Shown: positions 1-6,337 of the stretch, piece after piece
Numbering within the stretch: position 1 is the stretch's first letter
Layout of the letters: each line of letters begins with the position of its first letter
DNA from: Rhodospirillales bacterium
Lineage (GTDB): Bacteria > Pseudomonadota > Alphaproteobacteria > UBA8366 > JADFVY01
DNA: 7,461 nt
Assembly: GCA_024644185.1 (NCBI GenBank)
Contig: JAHELM010000109.1
Location: 1 to 7,461, forward strand
Direction: 5' to 3'
Notes under the pieces: model-generated
Databases searched by the model: none
What the model was told of the DNA's origin: nothing
The model's input: the letters and a program-made list of their open reading frames with translations, nothing else
Position numbers and translations under genes: made by a program

Positions 1-423
1 CTCGATTTCCGTGTCCATCTCGGCAATCACGATCGGATTGTCCGGCGCCTCCGACTCCGGCTCGTCCTCTTCGGCGGCCAGAACGTATTGCCGCGCCGGC
101 AAGGTTTCGGTTTCGTCCAGGCGGGCCCGGTTATGGTCGCGCAGCCGCCGCTTGTAGCGCCGCAGCCGCTTGTCCAGATGCTCGGCCGCGTCGTCCAGCG
201 CGACCTGGGCGTCGACGCCCGCGCCATGGCTCTGCACGACCATCCGCCTGCCGATGCGCATCGCGATATCGACAAGGAATCTGGCCTTGTCCTTCGACAG
301 GGTAACCTGGGCCTCCTGAGCATCGCCAAAATACTTTTCAGCGATGACCGGAAGCCGTTCCTCGACGTTACGACGCCACGCATCGCCTACGTCAAGCTGC
401 TTGCCTTTGACGGAAATTTTCAT
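1..423 (-). CDS. hpf: Ribosome hibernation promoting factor, long form (HPF/RaiA family), 3' end cut by window edge
   Basis: This protein binds the small ribosomal subunit and, in its long form, pairs 70S ribosomes into inactive 100S dimers in stationary phase or stress. The frame is open from an ATG at 421-423 to base 1, giving 141 codons with no stop. The N-terminus MKISVKGKQLDVGDAWRRNV is typical of alphaproteobacterial HPF. Residues about 2-103 form the S30AE domain, with the basic stretch KRLRRYKRRLRDHNR near 85-99. An acidic linker follows (about 104-128), then NPIVIAE at 129-135, which looks like the start of the C-terminal dimerisation domain, so this should be the long form with roughly 50-60 residues missing off the left edge. 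No clear Shine-Dalgarno precedes the ATG. It follows rpoN, as in many proteobacteria, but has its own promoter. Family assignment is secure; the long form is inferred from the linker and the first residues after it. Confidence 0.93.
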   Translation of the reverse strand, partial: MKISVKGKQLDVGDAWRRNVEERLPVIAEKYFGDAQEAQVTLSKDKARFLVDIAMRIGRRMVVQSHGAGVDAQVALDDAAEHLDKRLRRYKRRLRDHNRARLDETETLPARQYVLAAEEDEPESEAPDNPIVIAEMDTEIE

Positions 424-499
424 TGATCAACTGGGTCAGGTGGTTTGAATTCGCGCGGTCCCCGCGTACCGCTCCGCAACCGTTTGGCGACGGGGGCGC

Positions 500-528
500 A
501 CCATAGTTGTGGCGCACATCAGAGTCAA
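500..528 (-). promoter_or_regulatory. Sigma-70-type promoter of hpf
   Basis: On the minus strand a -35 box TTGACT (523-528) and a -10 box TATGGT (500-505) are separated by exactly 17 bp. They match the consensus at 5/6 and 4/6 positions. Transcription would start near 493 and leave a leader of about 70 nt before the hpf ATG. The leader contains a small GC hairpin (454-466: CGCGG, loop GGA, CCGCG). The promoter would let hpf be expressed apart from the lpt-rpoN transcript. The call rests on box match and spacing only. Confidence 0.6.
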
Positions 529-529
529 T

Positions 530-553
530 AGTTGCCCCCGGAGTTGCCCCCGG
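530..553. repeat. Perfect tandem 12-bp repeat upstream of the hpf promoter
   Basis: Two adjacent exact copies of AGTTGCCCCCGG lie at 530-541 and 542-553, one base beyond the -35 box of the hpf promoter. The position suits an activator or repressor site, but I recognise no known operator. The second copy also overlaps one arm of an inverted repeat (GAGTTGC at 541-547, GCAACTC at 571-577). It could equally be a chance slippage duplication. Confidence 0.55.
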
Positions 554-599
554 CGACACGCGGGTCTTTCGCAACTCGTTGACAATATTTGGGTAATTC

Positions 600-2135
600 T
601 CATAGATGCTCTGCCTTGCGGCGCCGGCGCTGCACCGAAGAGGGGATGTTCATGGCCTCGCGATATTTGGCGACGGTACGCCGCGCGATGTCGATACCCT
701 CCTCGCGCAGGCGCGCCGTAATGTCGTCGTCCGACAGGATCGCGCGCGGCGACTCGGCGTCGCACATCGCCTTGATACGATGGCGAACCGATTCCGAGGC
801 ATGCACCGCGCCGCCGTCGGAGCTGCCGAGCGAGGCATTGAAGAAGTACTTCAGTTCATAGATGCCGCGCGGCGTCGCCATGTATTTGTTACTGGTGACG
901 CGGCTGACGGTGCTTTCATGCATGCTGATCGCGGCGGCGATATGGCGCAGAATCAGGGGCCGCATATGCCCGATCCCGTGGACGAAGAAGGCATCCTGCT
1001 GGCGGATGATCTCCGAGGCGACCTTCAGGATGGTGGTCGCACGCTGATGCAGCGCCTTGACCAGCCAGTTCGCCGAGTTCAATTGTTCGCTGAGATAGTC
1101 CTGCGCCTTGGGATCGCGGGCGTCGCGGCTGATCCGGCTGTAATACTGGCGGTTGACCAGGACACGGGGCAGCGTCTCGGCGTTCAGTTCCACCTGCCAG
1201 CCGCCATCGGCATGGGGTCGCATCAGGACATCCGGGGTCACCGGCTGCGCCGGTTCGTGCTCGAAAGCGGTTGCCGGCTTCGGGTCGAGGGCGCGGATCT
1301 CGGCCACCATTTCCGTCAGATCCTCGACGCCGACCCCGCAAACGCGCAGCAATCCGGCGCGGTCGCGCCGCGCCAGCATCTCGAGATTGTCCAACAGCGC
1401 CTGCATCGCCGGATCCAGCCGATTGCGATCGCGCAGCTGCAGAGCCAGACATTCGCGCAGATTGCGCGCGAAGATGCCGGGCGGATCGAAACCCTGAACC
1501 GTTTCGAGCACGGCATCGACCCGTTCGGGGGGGCAGCCCAGAATCGTCGCCACCTCGCCGAGGTCGCCGCTGATCCAGCCGGCTTCGTCCAGCATTTCGA
1601 TGAGGTGCAAACCGATCATCCGGTCGCCGGGGTCGGCGATGTCCACGGCAAGCTGCTGCTGCAAATGCTCGCGCAGCGTGGTTGCGCGGCTGAGGGTCGC
1701 CTCCAGCCCGCCGTCGATCTCACCGAAATCGCTGCGCCCGCCGGATCCCGCGCGCTGCGCGTCGAAGGCCAGCGAACCCATGTCGCCGCCGCTGTCACGG
1801 CTGTCCCAGTTGTTTTCGTAATCGGTGTCCAGCGGCGCATCCGCGGCGGAAGGCAGCGATTCGGCAGTGGTCCGGTCCAGGCTGTCGGGCGGCATCGCGT
1901 CCTCGACGCCGGCGTCCGGCCCATCCGCCGCCTCGGTGGCGGGCGCCTCGGCCGGGCGCTCCTCGCCCGACCCGGCTTCGTCGCGCTCGAGCAGCGGGTT
2001 CTGCTCCAGCTCGCCCTCGACGAATGCGGACAGCTCCAGGTTCGACATCTGCAGCAGCTTGATGGCCTGCTGCAGTTGCGGCGTCATCACCAGCGACTGC
2101 GACTGCTTCAGGTCGAGGCGTTGAGAGATGGCCAT
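600..2135 (-). CDS. rpoN: RNA polymerase sigma-54 factor RpoN
   Basis: Sigma-54 directs RNA polymerase to -24/-12 promoters that need an AAA+ enhancer-binding activator, typically for nitrogen, motility and stress genes. The 511-residue product has all three regions. Region I is at about 1-50, glutamine- and leucine-rich (QSLVMTPQLQQAIKLLQMS at 13-31), and contacts the activator. Region II is an acidic, low-complexity linker at about 51-145. Region III holds the core-binding domain (about 148-330), the helix-turn-helix (about 396-425, with HESTVSRVTSNKYM) and the RpoN box ARRTVAKYRE at 484-493, which reads the -24 element. Length is normal and no key motif is missing. The ATG at 2133-2135 gives the usual N-terminus. 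It lies 19 bp after the lptB stop with only a weak ribosome site (GGCGGA), so it probably belongs to the kdsD-lpt transcript. Confidence 0.98.
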   Translation of the reverse strand: MAISQRLDLKQSQSLVMTPQLQQAIKLLQMSNLELSAFVEGELEQNPLLERDEAGSGEERPAEAPATEAADGPDAGVEDAMPPDSLDRTTAESLPSAADAPLDTDYENNWDSRDSGGDMGSLAFDAQRAGSGGRSDFGEIDGGLEATLSRATTLREHLQQQLAVDIADPGDRMIGLHLIEMLDEAGWISGDLGEVATILGCPPERVDAVLETVQGFDPPGIFARNLRECLALQLRDRNRLDPAMQALLDNLEMLARRDRAGLLRVCGVGVEDLTEMVAEIRALDPKPATAFEHEPAQPVTPDVLMRPHADGGWQVELNAETLPRVLVNRQYYSRISRDARDPKAQDYLSEQLNSANWLVKALHQRATTILKVASEIIRQQDAFFVHGIGHMRPLILRHIAAAISMHESTVSRVTSNKYMATPRGIYELKYFFNASLGSSDGGAVHASESVRHRIKAMCDAESPRAILSDDDITARLREEGIDIARRTVAKYREAMNIPSSVQRRRRKAEHL

Positions 2136-2154
2136 CTGCTGCGTCCGCCGGTGG

Positions 2155-2943
2155 TCAGCCCTGAAGGCTGAACCGGTCTCCCAGATAGACCCGGCGCACC
2201 TCGCTATGGTCGACGATCTCGTCCGGAGTGCCCTCCATCAACACGACACCGTCATGAATGATGTAGGCGCGGTCAACCAGGTCCAGGGTTTCGCGTACAT
2301 TGTGATCGGTGATCAGCACGCCGATTCCGCGATCCTTCAGATGGCTGACCAGCTCGCGGATTTCGCCGACGGCGATCGGGTCGATGCCAGCCAGCGGTTC
2401 GTCGAGCAGCATGAAATGCGGCCGCGAGGCCAGGGCACGGGCGATCTCGACCCGGCGCCGCTCGCCGCCGGATAACGCGATCGCCGGGGTCCGGCGCAAA
2501 TGGGTGATGGAAAATTCCGCCAGCAGCGCGTCCAGCATGGTCTCGCGCCGCGAATGGTCCGACTCGATGGTTTCCAGAATCGCACCCAGATTCTGCTCGA
2601 CCGAAAGGCCGCGAAAGATCGAGGCTTCCTGCGGCAGATACCCGATGCCCAGGCGCGCGCGCCGGTACATCGGCAGGTCGGTGATGATTTCGCCATCCAG
2701 CGCGACGTCGCCGTAATCCGGCGTGATGAGGCCGGTGATGATGTAGAAGCAGGTCGTCTTGCCGGCGCCGTTCGGGCCAAGCAGGCCCACCGCCTCGCCC
2801 CGCCGCACACGCAGGCTGACATCGCGGATCACCGGCCGTTTCTTGTAGGTCTTGCCGATATTGCGCACTTCCAGGCCGCTGTTGTCGGCGACCAGCTGCG
2901 GCCCGTTTTCGATCGTCCCGGTTTCGTCTGCCGTGCGGTTCAT
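2155..2943 (-). CDS. lptB: LPS export ABC transporter ATP-binding protein LptB
   Basis: This is the cytoplasmic ATPase that works with LptF/LptG to extract LPS from the inner membrane and push it along the Lpt bridge. The 262-residue product has Walker A GPNGAGKT (56-63), the Q-loop in GYLPQEASIF (Q105), signature LSGGE (157-161), Walker B FMLLDE (177-182) and the switch histidine in ITDHN (H214). GYLPQEASIF is nearly the same in E. coli LptB, which separates it from amino-acid and generic ABC ATPases. I chose the ATG at 2941-2943, 22 bp after the lptA stop and preceded by AGGGA and GAGG. A start at 3012 would add 23 residues and overlap lptA by 47 bp. Even so it carries about 20 residues of variable N-terminal extension compared with the 241-residue E. 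coli protein. lptF and lptG are not in the window. Confidence 0.97.
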   Translation of the reverse strand: MNRTADETGTIENGPQLVADNSGLEVRNIGKTYKKRPVIRDVSLRVRRGEAVGLLGPNGAGKTTCFYIITGLITPDYGDVALDGEIITDLPMYRRARLGIGYLPQEASIFRGLSVEQNLGAILETIESDHSRRETMLDALLAEFSITHLRRTPAIALSGGERRRVEIARALASRPHFMLLDEPLAGIDPIAVGEIRELVSHLKDRGIGVLITDHNVRETLDLVDRAYIIHDGVVLMEGTPDEIVDHSEVRRVYLGDRFSLQG

Positions 2944-2965
2944 ATCCTCTGGTCCCTGTTCCCGG

Positions 2966-3730
2966 TCATTGCGCCGGCCTGACGATACCACCGACCCCGC
3001 CGCCACCGCCAATCAGGCGGCTGACTCCGGTGTTCAGGTCGATCTCGGCGCAGTTTCCGCGCAACTCATTATCGCCGCGCCGGATCGTCACGCCGCCGCA
3101 CAGCGTGGCCACGCCGGTCGTCGCATCGTACACCGCCTGTTCGCCGGTTGCGCGATCCTCGGCCGTCGAGATGACGACCCCGCCAATTGCCTCGACCCGC
3201 CGCAGCGCCATGTTCCCGTCGGGCCCCGGCTCGACATAGGCGCTCAGCACATCGGCCTCGATTTGCCGCCCCTGGCTTTCGGCCCGGGCCTTGCCGCGAG
3301 CCACGGCGAGATGCTTGCTGTCCCAGTATTCCAGGCTTTGCGCCGCCGTCACGACCATGTTGCGCGCCTCCAGCCGGGGGCTGCCGGACAGCACGAACAC
3401 CGCCTGGTCGAGGTCGTAGGCGGCGCTGTCTCCGGCCGCCTTCACGCCGTCATTGACGATCCGCACATGCCCGGTGGCGTCGACCCGATAGACCTCCTGC
3501 TCCTTCGCACCCTTCCTGTCGCGATAATAGGCACTGACCGCATCGGCCTGCAGCCGCATGGCGCCGCGGGTGACCACCACGTTCCTGTCGGCCACCAGCG
3601 TATGCTCGTCGCGCCGCCATTCCAGCCCGCCATCGGCAGTGATTTCCAGCGGTGCGTCCGCCTGCTGCGCCAGCGCCGGCAGCGGCACCAGCACCGCAAG
3701 CAGCGCGAACAGGGCCCGGCGCGCGATCAT
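2966..3730 (-). CDS. lptA: Periplasmic LPS bridge protein LptA (OstA-like)
   Basis: LptA forms the periplasmic bridge that carries LPS from LptC to LptD in the outer membrane. The 254-residue product starts with a clear signal peptide: MIARR, a hydrophobic core at 6-18, and an ALA cleavage site at 19-21, so the mature protein should begin at Q22. The rest is the beta-strand-rich OstA/LptA fold, seen in repeated patterns such as LEITADGGLEW, VVVTRGAMRLQADAVSAYY and GGVTIRRGDNELRG. It is longer than E. coli LptA (185 residues) and ends in a glycine run (241-248). Two cysteines, C211 and C227, lie in the last strands and could form a disulfide (inference). The ATG at 3728-3730 overlaps the lptC stop as ATGA. 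GGAG lies 8 nt upstream, inside lptC, so the two are probably translationally coupled. Confidence 0.94.
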   Translation of the reverse strand: MIARRALFALLAVLVPLPALAQQADAPLEITADGGLEWRRDEHTLVADRNVVVTRGAMRLQADAVSAYYRDRKGAKEQEVYRVDATGHVRIVNDGVKAAGDSAAYDLDQAVFVLSGSPRLEARNMVVTAAQSLEYWDSKHLAVARGKARAESQGRQIEADVLSAYVEPGPDGNMALRRVEAIGGVVISTAEDRATGEQAVYDATTGVATLCGGVTIRRGDNELRGNCAEIDLNTGVSRLIGGGGGVGGIVRPAQ

Positions 3731-4362
3731 CGGGCCAACTCCGGTGCCCCGAACAACACGGCGCGTACCGGCCCCACGAACCGAAAAACGGCGGTATTTT
3801 CGCGGATGCGGAAGCCGGCGGCCTTGATCTCGCCGAACGGCGCCTGGCCGACCAGCGGGTCGAGCCCCGCCCCGGTCCCGGTCTCCAGGTTGAAATTGAC
3901 GCTGCCGGTGCGGATTTCGATGCCGCTGTCATGCACCATGTCGACGGGGCTGTCGAGTTCCAGGATGCGCGCCTCGCGGCGGAACCGCCCGGCCGGCGAG
4001 GTCAGCGCCACCCAGGCGCCGTCTTTCAGCACGATGTCGGCCTTGGGCGCCGTCAGCACCACGAGATCGGCCTCGGCCCGCGACTGGCTGGCGGTATCGA
4101 AGGTCAGGGAATACGGGTGTCCCTCGGCACTGGTGCCGGTAAAGCGGGCATTGACCACGCGCAGGCTCTCCACGTCCTCGGTTTCGATCTTCACCTTGCC
4201 GATCTGGAATATGCGGCTGTCCTTGCCGAATTGCGGCCAGATCGCCAGCAATGCGATCAGCCCCGCCGCCGCGGTCAACAGCAGCAGCTTGGCGACGCCG
4301 ACGAACCGGCCATAGCGGCGGCCCGCCCGGCGCCGGTCGGTGACGGAAAAGTATTCCGACAT
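3727..4362 (-). CDS. lptC: LPS export protein LptC, inner-membrane anchor
   Basis: LptC is a single-span inner-membrane protein that takes LPS from LptB2FG and passes it to LptA. From the ATG at 4360-4362 the product is 211 residues, with a short basic cytoplasmic tail (RRRAGRRYGR), one membrane helix at about 22-43 and a periplasmic domain rich in beta strands that fits the LptC/YrbK family. Sequence conservation in this family is low, so the call rests on topology and position between kdsD and lptA. The start is uncertain. An upstream ATG at 4455 would give 242 residues and overlap kdsD by 29 bp with no visible ribosome site, and a TTG lies between. The chosen ATG is preceded by GAGGCG, very close to the codon. 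Its stop overlaps the lptA start by 4 bp. Confidence 0.88.
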   Translation of the reverse strand: MSEYFSVTDRRRAGRRYGRFVGVAKLLLLTAAAGLIALLAIWPQFGKDSRIFQIGKVKIETEDVESLRVVNARFTGTSAEGHPYSLTFDTASQSRAEADLVVLTAPKADIVLKDGAWVALTSPAGRFRREARILELDSPVDMVHDSGIEIRTGSVNFNLETGTGAGLDPLVGQAPFGEIKAAGFRIRENTAVFRFVGPVRAVLFGAPELAR

Positions 4363-4426
4363 CGCCTCGCGCGATCCGCGCCCTTTGCCGGGCGCGGTAT
4401 CGGTCGGGCGCAACGGCCCGCCGCGC

Positions 4427-5437
4427 TCAGACGATCCCGGCGCGGAGGCAGTCATGGATATGCAGGATGCCGACCGGGCGGCCGTCCTCGACCACGAAAA
4501 GCCCGGTGATGGTGTACTGGTTCATCAGTGCCACGGCCTCGACGGCCAGGGCCTGCGGGCGAATATGCTTGGGGTTCCCGGTCATCACCTCGCCGGCGCG
4601 CATGGCCAGCAGCGCCGGGTCCATATGGCGGCGCAAATCGCCGTCGGTTACCGCCCCGACCAGCATGCCGGCCGCATCGACGACGCCGACACAGCCAAAC
4701 GACTTGGCCGTCATCACCAGGATGGCGTCGGCCATGGTGAGGTCGGTTCCGCAAAGCGGCAGATCGTCGCCGGAATGCATCAGATCGGACACCCGCAGCA
4801 GGCTGTTGCCCAGCTTGCCGCCCGGATGGAAGACCCGGAAATCCTGGGGCGAAAAGCCCTTGCGCTCAAGCAGCGCCACCGCCAGCGCATCGCCAAGGGC
4901 CAGGCTGGCGGTCGTCGACGTGGTCGGCGCCAGACCCATCGGGCAGGCCTCGGGCGTCGGCGGCAGCAACAGGGTCACATCGGCCATTTCGTCCAGCGTG
5001 CTGCCGGCGCGGCCGGTAATGGCGATCAGCGGGATCGAAAATCGGCGGGTGTATTCGAGAAGATCGCGCAGTTCCTGGGTTTCCCCGGAATTCGACAACG
5101 CCAGCACGACCTCGGCCTCGGTGATCATGCCAAGGTCGCCATGGCTCGCCTCGCCCGGATGGACGTATTGCGCCGGCGTGCCGGTGGACGCCATGGTCGC
5201 GGCGATCTTGCGGCCGACATGGCCGCTCTTGCCCATTCCGGTGACGATGACGCGGCCGCGCACCGCGGCGAGAATATCGAGCGCCGCGACGAAGCTGTCG
5301 CCCAGCGAGGCCGACAGCGCGGCGATCCCTTCGGATTCCAGCGTCAGAACGCGGCGCGCCGATTCGATGTCGCGCGCGGCGTCAGCCTGAGCTTCCGGCT
5401 GGTGTTTCGCCTGCCCCCTGTCCCTTGCTGCCGTCAT
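4427..5437 (-). CDS. kdsD: Arabinose-5-phosphate isomerase (KdsD/KpsF/GutQ family)
   Basis: This enzyme interconverts D-ribulose 5-phosphate and D-arabinose 5-phosphate, the first step towards the LPS sugar Kdo. From the ATG at 5435-5437 it has 336 residues, against 328 in E. coli. It has a SIS domain (about 40-190) followed by two CBS domains (about 215-336). Residues matching the E. coli catalytic set K59, E111, E152 and H193 are present as K70 (in GMGKSGH), E122 (in SNSGETQE), E163 (in EACPMGLAP) and H204 (in FHPGG). HPGEASHGDLGM and the C-terminus HDCLRAGIV also match closely. An in-frame GTG at 5468-5470 would add 11 residues and cannot be excluded. GAAGAGGCG just before the ATG favours the shorter form slightly. 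It is the first gene of the lpt block, and kdsC, often its neighbour, is absent here. Confidence 0.96.
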   Translation of the reverse strand: MTAARDRGQAKHQPEAQADAARDIESARRVLTLESEGIAALSASLGDSFVAALDILAAVRGRVIVTGMGKSGHVGRKIAATMASTGTPAQYVHPGEASHGDLGMITEAEVVLALSNSGETQELRDLLEYTRRFSIPLIAITGRAGSTLDEMADVTLLLPPTPEACPMGLAPTTSTTASLALGDALAVALLERKGFSPQDFRVFHPGGKLGNSLLRVSDLMHSGDDLPLCGTDLTMADAILVMTAKSFGCVGVVDAAGMLVGAVTDGDLRRHMDPALLAMRAGEVMTGNPKHIRPQALAVEAVALMNQYTITGLFVVEDGRPVGILHIHDCLRAGIV

Positions 5438-5502
5438 CGCCTCTTCGATTCTTCGCGTCGCATCGGGCACCGGCCGTCGCTGGCCGATCCGTTCGACTCA
5501 CA

Positions 5503-5532
5503 GATATAGGATAAATGTGGAGGCTTTGTTAA
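5503..5532 (-). promoter_or_regulatory. Probable promoter of the kdsD-lptCAB-rpoN operon
   Basis: On the minus strand a -35-like TTAACA (5527-5532) and a -10-like TATATC (5503-5508) are 18 bp apart. They lie in the only AT-rich patch between the rnd terminator and kdsD. Transcription would start near 5496, about 26 nt before the GTG and 59 nt before the ATG candidate starts of kdsD. The -10 match is 4/6, so the exact boxes are uncertain. A promoter somewhere in this gap is expected because a terminator stands just upstream. Confidence 0.45.
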
Positions 5533-5542
5533 GTCGACAAGC

Positions 5543-5564
5543 AAAAATTGTGCCGAGTTGGCAC
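5543..5564 (-). terminator. Intrinsic terminator after rnd
   Basis: On the minus strand GTGCC (5560-5564), loop AACTC, and GGCAC (5550-5554) form a perfect 5-bp hairpin, followed by AATTTTT (5543-5549). It begins 20 bp after the rnd stop. It should end the tRNA-Leu/rnd transcript and insulate it from the kdsD operon transcribed in the same direction. The stem is short but GC-rich with a proper U-tract. Confidence 0.75.
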
Positions 5565-5583
5565 GCCGCTCCCCCGGAACGGC

Positions 5584-6198
5584 TCAGCTATGGGCGAAAA
5601 GATCCTGGTCCGGCCATCCGGCCAGATCGAGTTCGGCCCGGGTGGGCAGGAAGGCGAAGGCGGCCTCCGCCAGATGCACGCGGCCCTCGCGGGCCAGCAT
5701 CTCGTCCAGCTTCTGCTTCAGGGCGTGCAGATACAGAACGTCGCTGGCCGCGTATTCCTGCTGGGCGCGTGTCAGCTCCGCCGCGCCCCAGTCCGAGGAT
5801 TGCTGCTGCTTGGAAATGTCGACCGAAATCAGATCCTTGCACAGATCCCGCAACCCGTGCCGGTCGGTGAAGGTACGAACCAGGCGCGAGGCGATCTTGG
5901 TGCAATAGACCGGGCGACAGTCGATGCCCAGATACTGCCTCAGCATGCCGATGTCGAAGCGCGCGTAATGGAACAGCTTGACCACATGCGGCGCCTCGAA
6001 CAGCGCCTTCAGGTTCGGCGCAAGGCGCTGGCCCTGGGCGATCTGCACCAGATGGCAGATATCGTCGCCGGCGCAAAGCTGGATCAGGCAGAGCCGGTCG
6101 CGCTGGGGGTTCAGGCCCATGGTCTCGGTATCGACGGCGACAACGGTCCCGAGATCGAGATCGTCGGGGAGGTCGCCGTGATACAGCCTGATTTCCAA
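5584..6198 (-). CDS. rnd: Ribonuclease D, short form (DEDDy 3'-5' exoribonuclease)
   Basis: RNase D trims 3' ends of tRNA precursors and other small stable RNAs. The 204-residue product contains only the exonuclease domain, with all catalytic residues of the DEDDy type: D23 and E25 in VDTETMGL (Exo I), D82 in HYARFDIGML (Exo II), and Y149 and D153 in YAASDVLYLH (Exo III). The HRDC domains of E. coli RNase D (about 375 residues) are missing. Short forms like this are usual in alphaproteobacteria, so this is not a truncation. The start is a TTG at 6196-6198. It yields the family N-terminus MEIRLYHGDLPDD, and I see no better ATG or GTG nearby. Only a poor ribosome site (GGGG) precedes it, suggesting modest expression. 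It lies 39 bp after tRNA-Leu on the same strand and ends just before an intrinsic terminator. Confidence 0.95.
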   Translation of the reverse strand: MEIRLYHGDLPDDLDLGTVVAVDTETMGLNPQRDRLCLIQLCAGDDICHLVQIAQGQRLAPNLKALFEAPHVVKLFHYARFDIGMLRQYLGIDCRPVYCTKIASRLVRTFTDRHGLRDLCKDLISVDISKQQQSSDWGAAELTRAQQEYAASDVLYLHALKQKLDEMLAREGRVHLAEAAFAFLPTRAELDLAGWPDQDLFAHS

Positions 6199-6223
6199 GA
6201 GTTGACCCCGTTCCGAAATTCAG

Positions 6224-6235
6224 CCGCCGAAGCGG
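6224..6235 (-). promoter_or_regulatory. UUCG-tetraloop hairpin between tRNA-Leu and rnd
   Basis: On the minus strand CCGC-TTCG-GCGG starts 2 nt after the encoded CCA end of the tRNA. The C(UUCG)G loop is known to be unusually stable. Only a short T run (CTGAATTTC) follows, so it could be a leaky terminator, a block for 3' exonucleases, or a processing landmark. No such function is shown by sequence alone. Confidence 0.5.
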
Positions 6236-6237
6236 TG

Positions 6238-6324
6238 TGGTGCCCAGGAGAAGACTCGAACTTCCACGACATTTCTGCCACAGGTACCTGAAACCTGCGC
6301 GTCTACCAATTCCGCCACCTGGGC
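6238..6324 (-). tRNA. tRNA-Leu (anticodon CAG)
   Basis: The minus strand folds into a complete 87-nt class II tRNA with the CCA end encoded. The acceptor stem is GCCCAGG (6318-6324) paired with CCTGGGC (6242-6248), then discriminator A and CCA (6238-6240). The D-arm contains GGTAGACGC. The anticodon stem CAGGT/ACCTG encloses loop TTCAGGT, so the anticodon is CAG and reads CUG. A long variable arm (GGCA-GAAA-TGTC), typical of leucine tRNAs, and a T-arm with TTCGAGT follow. CUG is a heavily used leucine codon in high-GC genomes and in the proteins of this window. It lies upstream of rnd on the same strand and is transcribed away from the NDUFA9-like gene. Confidence 0.97.
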
Positions 6325-6337
6325 TTCGGGTGGCGGG

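Noticed and set aside
27..383. Minus-strand 118-codon frame inside the hpf region
   Set aside because: It is a shifted frame. The real hpf frame starts at 423 and stays open to the window edge with clear HPF sequence.
491..512. Possible sigma-54 (-24/-12) site in the rpoN-hpf gap, suggesting feedback by RpoN
   Set aside because: The GG...GC pair with correct spacing is not met (GT instead of GC), and the orientation points away from hpf.
541..577. Inverted repeat GAGTTGC/GCAACTC as an rpoN terminator
   Set aside because: The loop is about 23 nt and no T-tract follows on the minus strand, so an intrinsic terminator is not supported.
579..607. Plus-strand TTGACA at 579-584 as a promoter for an antisense rpoN transcript
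   Set aside because: No acceptable -10 lies 16-18 bp downstream, and there is no plus-strand gene to serve.
606..2171. Long plus-strand open frame of 521 codons opposite rpoN
   Set aside because: It is antisense to a clear rpoN, its product is rich in R, H, G and D with no recognisable domain, and it has no ribosome site. High-GC codon bias keeps the opposite frame open.
2852..4315. Long plus-strand open frame of 487 codons opposite lptA/lptC
   Set aside because: It spans three real minus-strand genes, has low-complexity composition and no family features; it is a GC-rich shadow.
4340..5509. Plus-strand open frame of 389 codons opposite kdsD
   Set aside because: KdsD is confirmed by its catalytic residues on the minus strand. 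The antisense product is H/R/Q-rich without motifs.
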